Source: CAYPPG01 sp964412555 (GTDB lineage Bacteria; Hinthialibacterota; Hinthialibacteria; Hinthialibacterales; Hinthialibacteraceae). Taken from it: DNA of 64,000 bases. The translations under genes and the position numbers were made by a program. Position 1 is the stretch's first letter, and each line of letters opens with the position of its first letter. The stretch is taken from the NCBI GenBank assembly GCA_964412555.1, contig CAYPPG010000039.1:6212-70211 (forward strand). Direction: 5' to 3'. Shown piece after piece: positions 8,111-15,429 of this stretch. The notes below the pieces were generated by a model. That model worked only from the letters and a program-made list of their open reading frames with translations. It searched no databases and was not told the DNA's origin.

Positions 8111-10120
8111 TTATTCCTTGATTGAGCACCATGCGGAATTCTTGTCAATATCTCGTCCTATTTCCCACTTTTGATCGTTGACTTGGACGAATACATTTAC
8201 GTTTGGATTTCCCACATCGAATTCATCGTTGAATCCAGCATCAACTATTGGTTTGCCGGTACCTTGATAGGGAACCAATACGGTCAAAAATTGTATGGGC
8301 GATGACTCTCGATGTCTGAATCGAAAAGCCGTTCGTGGTTTTCGCTTTCCATATTTCCATGCAAACCAACCTTGTTCTTCTTCCATCTCGACCGGCGCAT
8401 TCGGATGTTCCCATACTAAAATATTCGCATCATCAAAAGAGGTTGCTGCCCAATTATCCTCCTGCGAAACGTCCACTTCAGCAGGAGCGAATTGAAAATG
8501 GAGATCTATATTCCCTTCCGCATCACCGATAGCTTCATCCAGTAATACGAAGAATTGTTTATTTACAAACCATACCGTTCGGCGGTGAGTTAAATTTTCA
8601 TAGGACTGATTTTCAACAACTATCGTATCACAGTTTGGGGCAAAATGATGTATGAGTTGAGTGGCAGCGACTTTTGTATCTTTCCCATCCAACGTCAGCG
8701 TCTGATGCACGTTGGTCTGCCGGTGCCACGCTCTTGCTTTCGCATTGTGCCCGTAGGTGTAATATCCCGTATCGGGCATAAGCCACCGGCCATAGGCGTA
8801 TAACTCGAAAGTCCCATTGTCAGGTTGATCATGACCGGAAATGGCGGGGGGTGAACAATGGAAGGCAAAATAGATTTGCTCCGGTCCCCACTCATTCCGC
8901 AATACATACATTCCTGCTTCCGGAAATGCATAACTTTTTTGTTCCGGAAGATTATTGCGATCCAATTCCGCCCGTGCTTTATACTTTGGATCGTCAAAAA
9001 TTGTGGATGCTTCCATGAGTGTGTTGAACAAAGGCCATTTTGAGCGATCGTTCGGCAGATCAATCGGGCGGCTGGCGTCTCCGAACATCGTGAATCCCAA
9101 ATCCGGGGTTGCAATGGCAAAGATATAGTCGTACATTCTTTTCACACGTTCACGATAGGCTTTGGAGACGGAAGTTCCGAAAGCCTCTGCCTGTTGCATG
9201 ATTTCGACAGCGTCGCGCAGCACGCCGAGATGATATCCGCCGGACCATTCCCGCTGCACGCCATCGCTGGTTGTTTGCGCCAAAAACGTTTCTTCTGTTC
9301 GTTCTAACGCCAACTCCATCCATTTTTCAGATTCTTTGAATTCAGGGAAGGTAGAACATATATCGATCACGCCGCGTTGTTCAAATATGGCTTTGTTATG
9401 GATTTTTCCCATCGGCAATTTTTCCGTTTTGACTTGGTGATCGTAGATACTGGCCAGGAAGATTCCTAAAAATTCCGGTGTGAATGAATCTGTATGAACA
9501 AATATCTTAAACGCGCGGCAAAGGCTTTGCGCACGGATACCGGTTTGGATATCCAGCCATGCAAACCCGCGCCAATAGGTATAGACCGGATGCGTTTTTC
9601 TGTGTTTCTCAAGAGGATGTTTCCGAATCCAATCTGCTGTCAGCTCCACAAACGCTTTTGCATATTTCTCATCGCGGGTCGCTTGATAGGCATTCGCCAG
9701 CGTCCTTGCCCAATAAAAACGGTATACCGCCGCTACCCATTCAATGTCGCCGCGCGGATCCCATTCCCAGTTCATTTCCTCTCCGTAATCCGCCGCTTCA
9801 TACGGTCCCCATTGGAAAATATGATTGACAATATCGTCGGCTTCATCAAATTGATTGGATTGCCGGTCGGATTTCGGCGGGAGAGAGTATTGTTCCCGAT
9901 AATATGCCCGAAGTTCCTTTAGAGCGATAATCCTATTATCTTTTTTTACAGCTTCTTTCACGTTGGATAGTCCGGCTCTTGTGAGATCGATTTTCGTGAA
10001 TATCTTCTCCGGAGAGAGTGATTGGAATTGGATTTCCCGTTTTTGTTCTTTTGCATAAGACAATAAAACTAAAATAAGGGGGATCAGAATAGTGGTTGAG
10101 ACAAAATAGAATCGTTTCAT
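8111..10120 (-). CDS. Heparinase II/III family polysaccharide lyase, secreted
   Basis: Uronic-acid-type polysaccharide lyase. The signal peptide is at about 1-25. An alpha-helical toroid domain reaches to about residue 350 (WGPYEAADYGEEMNWEW, TYWRGFAWLDIQTGIRAQSL, EWSGGYHLGVL). A beta-sandwich heparinase II/III domain follows, with the hallmark SGHDQPDNGTFELYAYGRW, DTGYYTYGH and RAWHRQTNVHQTL. Length near 669 residues is typical. Start 10120 (MKRFYF) is preferred to 10135, because AAGGAG lies 6 bases before the inner ATG. Likely substrates are alginate, heparinoid or other uronate-containing glycans; the family does not decide which. Confidence 0.85.
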   Translation of the reverse strand: MKRFYFVSTTILIPLILVLLSYAKEQKREIQFQSLSPEKIFTKIDLTRAGLSNVKEAVKKDNRIIALKELRAYYREQYSLPPKSDRQSNQFDEADDIVNHIFQWGPYEAADYGEEMNWEWDPRGDIEWVAAVYRFYWARTLANAYQATRDEKYAKAFVELTADWIRKHPLEKHRKTHPVYTYWRGFAWLDIQTGIRAQSLCRAFKIFVHTDSFTPEFLGIFLASIYDHQVKTEKLPMGKIHNKAIFEQRGVIDICSTFPEFKESEKWMELALERTEETFLAQTTSDGVQREWSGGYHLGVLRDAVEIMQQAEAFGTSVSKAYRERVKRMYDYIFAIATPDLGFTMFGDASRPIDLPNDRSKWPLFNTLMEASTIFDDPKYKARAELDRNNLPEQKSYAFPEAGMYVLRNEWGPEQIYFAFHCSPPAISGHDQPDNGTFELYAYGRWLMPDTGYYTYGHNAKARAWHRQTNVHQTLTLDGKDTKVAATQLIHHFAPNCDTIVVENQSYENLTHRRTVWFVNKQFFVLLDEAIGDAEGNIDLHFQFAPAEVDVSQEDNWAATSFDDANILVWEHPNAPVEMEEEQGWFAWKYGKRKPRTAFRFRHRESSPIQFLTVLVPYQGTGKPIVDAGFNDEFDVGNPNVNVFVQVNDQKWEIGRDIDKNSAWCSIKE

Positions 10121-10464
10121 TATTATCTCCTTCATTATTCATGCTAGTGTGTATCTCATGTATCATTGAAACGGTTTTTTCTTCTCACGTCAATTTGCTT
10201 TTTGCTCTGTCGACAACAGAATAATTGATAATACATGCCTATTCATATATGAACCATGACAATAGTCTTATCATAGATCACAAATATTTATGGCAATTAT
10301 GACCATGATTGTAACATATATTGAAAGAACATTTGAGTGATAAACCCATTGACAAAGAAGGATGGGTAATGAAAATACTGTATAAATTTCAATAAAAATG
10401 AGTGTGGGCGAGGTGAAAACCTTGCCTCTCACATTCAGCTAAATTAGAATATTAGAAAAAAACA
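10121..10464. other. AT-rich intergenic region before the ArsR gene
   Basis: This separates the divergent lyase and ArsR genes. It is AT-rich with no coding frame. A TTGACA at 10349-10354 has only weak -10 matches (GAAAAT at 10371) and a TATAAA too far away at 10381, so a promoter is possible but not firm. The only clear structure is the hairpin listed at 10403-10433. Confidence 0.5.
10403..10433 (+). promoter_or_regulatory. Leader hairpin with GAAA tetraloop upstream of ArsR gene
   Basis: The stem GGCGAGGT / ACCTTGCC closes on a GAAA loop (GNRA type), with one G-U pair. It can be extended by TGTG / CACA across a small bulge. It ends about 30 bases before the ArsR start. There is no U-run, so a terminator is unlikely. 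A leader-RNA element or stability hairpin is possible. Confidence 0.4.
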
Positions 10465-10845
10465 ATGGATACAACACTAGTTCAAATCTCCAACCCTGAA
10501 TTTCGACAACTTTTGGCTGAACGAATACGCGCTCTAGCAGATCCAACTCGCATCCATTTGTTACATTATTTGATGCAAGGTGAACACTGTGTTCACGAAT
10601 TGGCGGAACGGGTAAAAAAAAGCCAAGCAACGGTTTCCAAACATCTGGCGATTCTGTACCGGCATGGTTTTATCTCCAAACGGAAAAACGGTGTGCAAAC
10701 CTTCTATCGGTGTGATAATGAAGGACTCCAGTTTTTCTGTAAATATATGTGCAATTCCATGAAGGAACACCTCCAGCAAATCGCCGATATCGGGCAATCC
10801 TCATTTTCCGAATCGACTGAACACGAAATGCAACTTACACCGTAG
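10465..10845 (+). CDS. ArsR/SmtB family winged-helix regulator
   Basis: 126 residues. The winged-helix core reads RIRALADPTRIHLLHYLMQGEHCVHELAERVKKSQATVSKHLAILYRHGFI and so on (positions about 16-67), including the SQATVSKHLAIL recognition helix. The wing GVQTFYRCD follows. EHCVHEL sits in the same helix as the ELCVCDL metal or arsenic site of ArsR and keeps one of its cysteines plus a flanking His on each side. It may therefore sense a metal or metalloid, but the effector is not known. No resistance or transport gene is adjacent; the next genes are a toxin-antitoxin pair. Confidence 0.85.
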   Translation: MDTTLVQISNPEFRQLLAERIRALADPTRIHLLHYLMQGEHCVHELAERVKKSQATVSKHLAILYRHGFISKRKNGVQTFYRCDNEGLQFFCKYMCNSMKEHLQQIADIGQSSFSESTEHEMQLTP

Positions 10846-10983
10846 TTCTGTTCTGATACGGTCATTTGCTCAATTGCTTCTTTTTTTTGTTATAAAATCT
10901 AATCTTTGAGTAGAATTGAAGGCAATAGTAGTCTTCATTTTTCTGGTACTTTGCGAATATTGATTTATAATCCTTGTAAAGGT

Positions 10984-10993
10984 AGGTATACCT
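10984..10993. promoter_or_regulatory. Short palindrome upstream of the toxin-antitoxin pair
   Basis: A perfect 10-base palindrome AGGTATACCT lies 28 bases before the antitoxin ATG. Type II antitoxins usually repress their own promoter through such palindromes, so this is a candidate operator. No biochemical support can be read from the sequence. Confidence 0.3.
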
Positions 10994-11021
10994 CAATAAA
11001 GAAACGAGAGGGGGCTTTGCA

Positions 11022-11252
11022 ATGACAATCCGTGAATCGACGATAGTCAAGGTCCAACAATTACCGGAATCGTTGCTCAAGGAAGTGAACGATTTCATTG
11101 ATTTTATTGCAAAAAAGCATAATCAAGATTTGTCAGAACAACTGAATCAGAATGAGGATTTTCATAAACTTGCAGTATCGGATTTCTCGACCTATTTGAA
11201 GAATCTGGAAAAGTATGAGGATCAATTGGCTCGTGGGGAGATTCAGTGGTGA
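11022..11252 (+). CDS. DUF2281-type antitoxin
   Basis: 76 residues. It opens with ESTIVKVQQLPESLLKEVNDFIDFIAKKH, characteristic of DUF2281/VapB-like antitoxins that start with a short segment followed by a helical region. The acidic C-terminal tail (SDFSTYLKNLEKYEDQLARGEIQW) is suited to wrapping the toxin. GAGAGGGGG precedes the ATG. The stop overlaps the toxin start by a few bases, the usual arrangement for a two-gene toxin-antitoxin operon. Confidence 0.75.
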   Translation: MTIRESTIVKVQQLPESLLKEVNDFIDFIAKKHNQDLSEQLNQNEDFHKLAVSDFSTYLKNLEKYEDQLARGEIQW

Positions 11253-11590
11253 TCGTATCACGCGGTGATGTAGTTCTTTGCGATTTAAATCCAGTTATGG
11301 GGACAGAACAATCTGGAATTCGGCCTGGTATTGTATTACAAATTGATCGAGCCAATAGAGTTAGCCCCCATACGATTATCGCACCATTCACGACTAAAAT
11401 TCGCCGCACTCTTTTACCTTCTCATGTGTTTGTTCGAGCTGGGATTGGTGGGTTGAAGCAGGATTCGGTTTTATTATGCGAGCAGATTCGAGTTGTAGAT
11501 AAATCGCGTATTATTCATATTCTTGGACATCTGGATGAAACCTACATGTACAAAGTGAATCAATCTTTATGTATTATTCTCGGTATTTAG
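11246..11590 (+). CDS. MazF/PemK family endoribonuclease toxin
   Basis: 114 residues. The family motif is at the N-terminus (SRGDVVLCDLNPVMGTEQSGIRPGIVLQ: RGDV plus the G-x-EQ-x-G-xRP loop). A central APFTTKIRR with LPSHVFV and a later LLCEQIRVVDKSRI match the rest of the PemK fold. It would cleave mRNA, with the adjacent DUF2281 protein as its antidote. Two GTG codons at 11246 and 11249 can serve as start; either overlaps the antitoxin stop, so translation is coupled. Confidence 0.85.
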   Translation: MVIVSRGDVVLCDLNPVMGTEQSGIRPGIVLQIDRANRVSPHTIIAPFTTKIRRTLLPSHVFVRAGIGGLKQDSVLLCEQIRVVDKSRIIHILGHLDETYMYKVNQSLCIILGI

Positions 11591-11629
11591 TTTAATCAAA
11601 ATACTGTTTTTGGAAGAGAGGATTTTGGG

Positions 11630-12616
11630 ATGGGAGTAAGTTGTGTGTTTATCGATCCATTTCATTACTTCATGAAACTTGGTTCATTCTTGCTCATTCT
11701 ATTTATTCTACAAACATCTTGTAGTTTACCAATCCTCAATTCTGCCATGCTTCCTGTATATAATGGTTTAATTCGAGTAGAAGAATTATCCCCTTCAACT
11801 ACCGATAATCTCGGTTTTCATGACAACTTGCATACAGCTGAACATTATCAGGAAGCGATGCGCTTGGGAGCAAAAATCATCAATTTACCGGAACATTACC
11901 ACAACACATATTTTGTGTATTGGCTCCCGCAAGGGTATGAATTGCAATCCGAACGCCGGGTGATGGTGATGTTGCACGGTACCGGCGGCGATGCGTATCA
12001 GCGGATTTCCGTGATGCATGAAGTGGCGACGGAGTATCGGTTTGCGATTGTATCCATCCAATGGGGGCTTCCTAACGCTACCTTTGATGGTTTGGAATAT
12101 TTACCGATTTCGGAAGTCTATGAAATGATCCATGTTGCGATGGATTACATGAATTACCACTTCGATGTGGATCGAGCTCATTCCGTCTGGAATGGATTCA
12201 GCCGTTCTTCCACTCACTGTGCCCTCTACGCCTATATGGACGAACAGGGTGAGAATCCGATTTTCAATTACTTCATCGCTGTCTCCGGCGAAGTGGGAGA
12301 GGATTTGCCCGGAATGGAGAACTTATTTGAAGAAAGGGATAGCGGCGGTTTCCCCCTTGAGGATGTTCCATTCTATCTATGGGGGGGAGAAGGGGATCCT
12401 GGCGAAGATCCGACTGACGGGAAAACACGGGCCGATCAGATGGCAGAAGGTGAAATTCTTCTCGAAAGTTTCGGGGCCGATGTGTTCTTGCGCATCAGCG
12501 AGAGTGGACATGGGGGATTCTATCACAATCTCGATTACGAGCGGGAAGCGGTGCAGTTTTGGATGCAGCAAGATTACTCTGCAATACCACCGAGTTTATG
12601 GTTGCCGATAAAATAG
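11630..12616 (+). CDS. Secreted or lipoprotein serine hydrolase (alpha/beta fold, depolymerase-like esterase)
   Basis: 328 residues. A hydrophobic N-terminal segment ends in LQTSC, a plausible lipobox, so it is probably a lipoprotein. Catalytic features of the alpha/beta hydrolase fold are VMLHGTGGD (oxyanion region), GFSRSSTH (nucleophile Ser in a G-x-S pattern) and SGHGGFYHN near the end for the His. The layout resembles PHB-depolymerase/feruloyl-esterase-like enzymes. GAGAGG precedes ATG 11630; an inner ATG at 11672 would give a shorter n-region but has no ribosome site. It is not obviously linked to the toxin pair upstream. Confidence 0.65.
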   Translation: MGVSCVFIDPFHYFMKLGSFLLILFILQTSCSLPILNSAMLPVYNGLIRVEELSPSTTDNLGFHDNLHTAEHYQEAMRLGAKIINLPEHYHNTYFVYWLPQGYELQSERRVMVMLHGTGGDAYQRISVMHEVATEYRFAIVSIQWGLPNATFDGLEYLPISEVYEMIHVAMDYMNYHFDVDRAHSVWNGFSRSSTHCALYAYMDEQGENPIFNYFIAVSGEVGEDLPGMENLFEERDSGGFPLEDVPFYLWGGEGDPGEDPTDGKTRADQMAEGEILLESFGADVFLRISESGHGGFYHNLDYEREAVQFWMQQDYSAIPPSLWLPIK

Positions 12617-12637
12617 GTTACCATTTGAATTCGGTAG

Positions 12638-13120
12638 TTAGTACACCTTTTCAACCACAATCCGATTGCCGTCTACCCGCAATACGCGAACCCGAGTATT
12701 CGCATCGACATATTCCCCTTCCGTTACTACATCGTATCGGTCTCCGTCGAAGAGGGCGATACCAGAAGGACGAAGTTTACTTTCTGTAATTCCTTCTTTG
12801 TTCAATAAGCCGGCATTGAAATAAGTGTCGGAAGTATATCCTTCCTCTTTTGAGGCATTACTCCCTAAAATAACCCATTTCCCGACGGTAGTATGGGGAA
12901 ATTTTCGAAAGGCCGTCACAACGACGACGATAGTCGCTGCAATGCATAAAAGAAGAACAGCAAATCCTTCCTGCATACCGTACTGATCGAAGCACAACCA
13001 TACACCGATTCCCATCATCGTTGCTCCGATGATCCCGATGATTCCCCCCGGCACAAACATTTCCAATCCGATTAGCACTAATCCCAAGAACAATAAAACA
13101 ATGATATAGACGATGGACAT
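12638..13120 (-). CDS. NfeD-like short membrane protein with OB-fold domain
   Basis: 160 residues. There are two or three membrane segments in the first 75 residues (IVYIIVLLFLGLVLIGLEMFV, GIIGIIGATMMGIGVWL, FAVLLLCIAATIVVVVTAF, each about 20 residues). A soluble C-terminal OB-like domain follows with LRPSGIALFDGDRYDVVTEGEY. It is the short NfeD1b type and lacks the protease part. It lies directly downstream of the long NfeD gene on the same strand, so both are likely co-expressed membrane-quality or stomatin-partner proteins. AAGGA precedes the ATG. No SPFH/stomatin partner is seen nearby. Confidence 0.75.
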   Translation of the reverse strand: MSIVYIIVLLFLGLVLIGLEMFVPGGIIGIIGATMMGIGVWLCFDQYGMQEGFAVLLLCIAATIVVVVTAFRKFPHTTVGKWVILGSNASKEEGYTSDTYFNAGLLNKEGITESKLRPSGIALFDGDRYDVVTEGEYVDANTRVRVLRVDGNRIVVEKVY

Positions 13121-13159
13121 GACGATATCCTTTCTGAACGATGTCGTGAACCCTTTGCT

Positions 13160-14560
13160 TTATGCTTGGCGAACGACTATCCGTCTTCCTTCTACTTTGA
13201 TGACCTCGACAGGAGTATGGGAAGGAATATAGCCTCCCACACTAACCACATCCACCCGTTTCCCTTCGATATCCGCGATTCCGGCAGGTCGAAGGACGCT
13301 TTTCGAAATCCCTCTTTTTCCGATAAATGAATTTACATCGTCGGCGGCCGATTGATACCCTTTTTCGCGATCTTCTTGTTCATCCAGAAACATCCATGTT
13401 CCCATCCGTGTTTTCGTGGCAATCGGAAACAAGAACGGCAGAATCATGGCAATGCTTCCGCCTACCAACATAGAGATCGTGGTAATGAAGAGGGAGGAAT
13501 AAAGATCACTGAATTCGAACGTCTCGAAGAAATGAGGACTGGTTATTGGCCGATCGAGCATCGTCACAACAAACGAAGCAAAAACACAAATAATGCCAAG
13601 AATTCCCGTCAGTCCAAATCCCGGAATGATAAAAAGTTCAACACTTAGCAGGAGGATGCCGAGAAGAAACAAAAGGGGGCCTTCAAATCCCGCAAGGCTC
13701 GCAATGGTATGCCCCCAGAAAAAGAATGTAATCGCCATAATCCCCACGATTCCCGGCAGGCCGAATCCCGGCGTACGGAATTCGAGAAACAATCCGAGAA
13801 ATCCCACCATAATCAACAAACTCGATATCGTTGTGCTGGATAAAAAGCGTGCAACTTTTTCAAACGGATGTTCTTTCAAAATAATGAGATTTGCATCCTC
13901 GAGTTCCATCCGCTTTAACGCTTCTTCACGATTTTTCACCACAGCCTGAATAAATCCAATCTTTTCCGCTTCCAACGCCGTTAATGTGAGTAATTTTCCT
14001 TCTTTCGAGATATATTTGTCCGGATCGTTGGGATCCTTGACTTCCATATCTTTATCCACCATCGCCAGGATGATGTTGGTCTTTTCTTCACTGTAACCGC
14101 GCTTTTCGCAAATCCCGCGTACTTTTGCCAGGAGATAGGAATTGATTTTGACCTGCATGGTCTCACTTTCACCACCTCCCAGCATCACCGGTGCCGCCGT
14201 CCCGATGGAACTGCCGGTGACCATATAAATTTCATCGGCGGCAATGCTGATCAAAGCGCCGGCGGATGTGGCGTCACCGGTCACGAGAATGGTCGTCGGT
14301 GTTTTTGAATCAATGATCATGTCGATGATTTCAAGAGCTGCATCGACCCGTCCGCCGGGCGTGTCCACTTCGATCAGGATACGGGAAACATCTTTTTCCT
14401 CCGCTTCCCGAAATCCTCGTTCGAAAACATGAGTTAATGCAATTTCCACTTCGCCTTCAAAGGGGAACACATAAACACTTGGTGGGTTTGCTTCCTCGTC
14501 ATTTTGGGCAAAGGAGACAGATGAAAACAAAAATAAAAAAATGGATAAAAATACGCGCAT
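13160..14560 (-). CDS. NfeD family membrane-bound ClpP-like serine protease
   Basis: 466 residues with a signal peptide at 1-18. The ClpP/crotonase-like protease domain has EVDTPGGRVDAALEIIDMI (positions about 65-83) and TSAGALISIAADEIYM, where the Ser is the expected nucleophile, followed by GSSIGTAAPV. Three or four membrane helices (about 240-375) and a C-terminal OB-fold (SVLRPAGIADIEGKRVDVVS) complete the long NfeD1a architecture. The family cleaves hydrophobic tails of membrane proteins, usually with a stomatin partner. The downstream gene is a short NfeD paralogue sharing the same C-terminal motif. Confidence 0.85.
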   Translation of the reverse strand: MRVFLSIFLFLFSSVSFAQNDEEANPPSVYVFPFEGEVEIALTHVFERGFREAEEKDVSRILIEVDTPGGRVDAALEIIDMIIDSKTPTTILVTGDATSAGALISIAADEIYMVTGSSIGTAAPVMLGGGESETMQVKINSYLLAKVRGICEKRGYSEEKTNIILAMVDKDMEVKDPNDPDKYISKEGKLLTLTALEAEKIGFIQAVVKNREEALKRMELEDANLIILKEHPFEKVARFLSSTTISSLLIMVGFLGLFLEFRTPGFGLPGIVGIMAITFFFWGHTIASLAGFEGPLLFLLGILLLSVELFIIPGFGLTGILGIICVFASFVVTMLDRPITSPHFFETFEFSDLYSSLFITTISMLVGGSIAMILPFLFPIATKTRMGTWMFLDEQEDREKGYQSAADDVNSFIGKRGISKSVLRPAGIADIEGKRVDVVSVGGYIPSHTPVEVIKVEGRRIVVRQA

Positions 14561-14768
14561 TCGTGCTTCTCCAAAAAGGAATTATCTGATTCCAATGAGA
14601 ATTATAATCGAATAATCCTAAAACAGTGTAAGGTTTTTATCTTTATACCTATCCTTAAGAAAATTCTATCCCCTCTATTTCAGAAAAGGGGATCAAACAT
14701 ACCTTTTTCATAGAATATTCAGAGTATCGAATCACTTTTATGATGCAAGAAAAATTATAGTCTCATTT

Positions 14769-15416
14769 TTATGAAGATGTGAGATTCGAGAACTGGCAGA
14801 CATGGACCAAAGAAGGGGGCACATTCATCAAGACAAAGATTGTTTCCAATTCATATTGGCTTAAATAATTTCGGAGTAACCGATCGATTTCGTGCACTCG
14901 AATTCGTTCATTGCCCATCAAAAAAGGGGCTTTGAAAGGGCGGATGAATGCATATTCGAAAAAAGATAATTTCCCTCCCGGCTTGAGTATCTTGGTGTAA
15001 TGTTCGAGAATGCCGCTGACCAGTTGCGGTGGGAAATTGTTAAAAGGCAGGCCGGAGATGATGTAATCGTATTGATCGGTATTTTTGAAATCCAAAATCG
15101 ATTGATGGTGAATCGATATCTGGTCTTTGTGCGAGGAAAGAATCGGATCACTTTCAAGGCAAGCACTAAGATAAGAGACAAATTCATCATTCAACTCACA
15201 AAGATCCAAATGATCATCCTCTTTCATCTTTTGTACGAGCACACGGGTGAACGGACCGGTTCCCGGCCCGACTTCCAGGATGGATAAAGGCTCGTCTTTC
15301 GTCTCCACGCAACGGCTGATTGCCCGGGCCAAATAGCGTGAACTTGGAGCAATCGAGCCGGTAGTGGTAATGTGTTTCCAAACATTTTTATAAAATACAT
15401 TGAATCCCGAAGCCAT
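14769..15416 (-). CDS. Phospholipid N-methyltransferase-like SAM-dependent enzyme
   Basis: About 215 residues. SAM motif I is ILEVGPGTGPFTRVL; the preceding TTGSIAPSSRYLARAI is typical of PmtA-like phospholipid N-methyltransferases (COG3963) and also resembles KsgA-like enzymes. Motif IV reads YIISGLPFNNFPP. The start is set at 15416 (MASGF) with AAAGGA before it; the longer frame would run into the preceding gene. It begins 14 bases after the stop of the glycosyltransferase upstream on the same strand, so the two probably form an operon for membrane lipid or envelope modification. Confidence 0.7.
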   Translation of the reverse strand: MASGFNVFYKNVWKHITTTGSIAPSSRYLARAISRCVETKDEPLSILEVGPGTGPFTRVLVQKMKEDDHLDLCELNDEFVSYLSACLESDPILSSHKDQISIHHQSILDFKNTDQYDYIISGLPFNNFPPQLVSGILEHYTKILKPGGKLSFFEYAFIRPFKAPFLMGNERIRVHEIDRLLRNYLSQYELETIFVLMNVPPSLVHVCQFSNLTSS

Positions 15417-15429
15417 GATGGGTTTCCTT

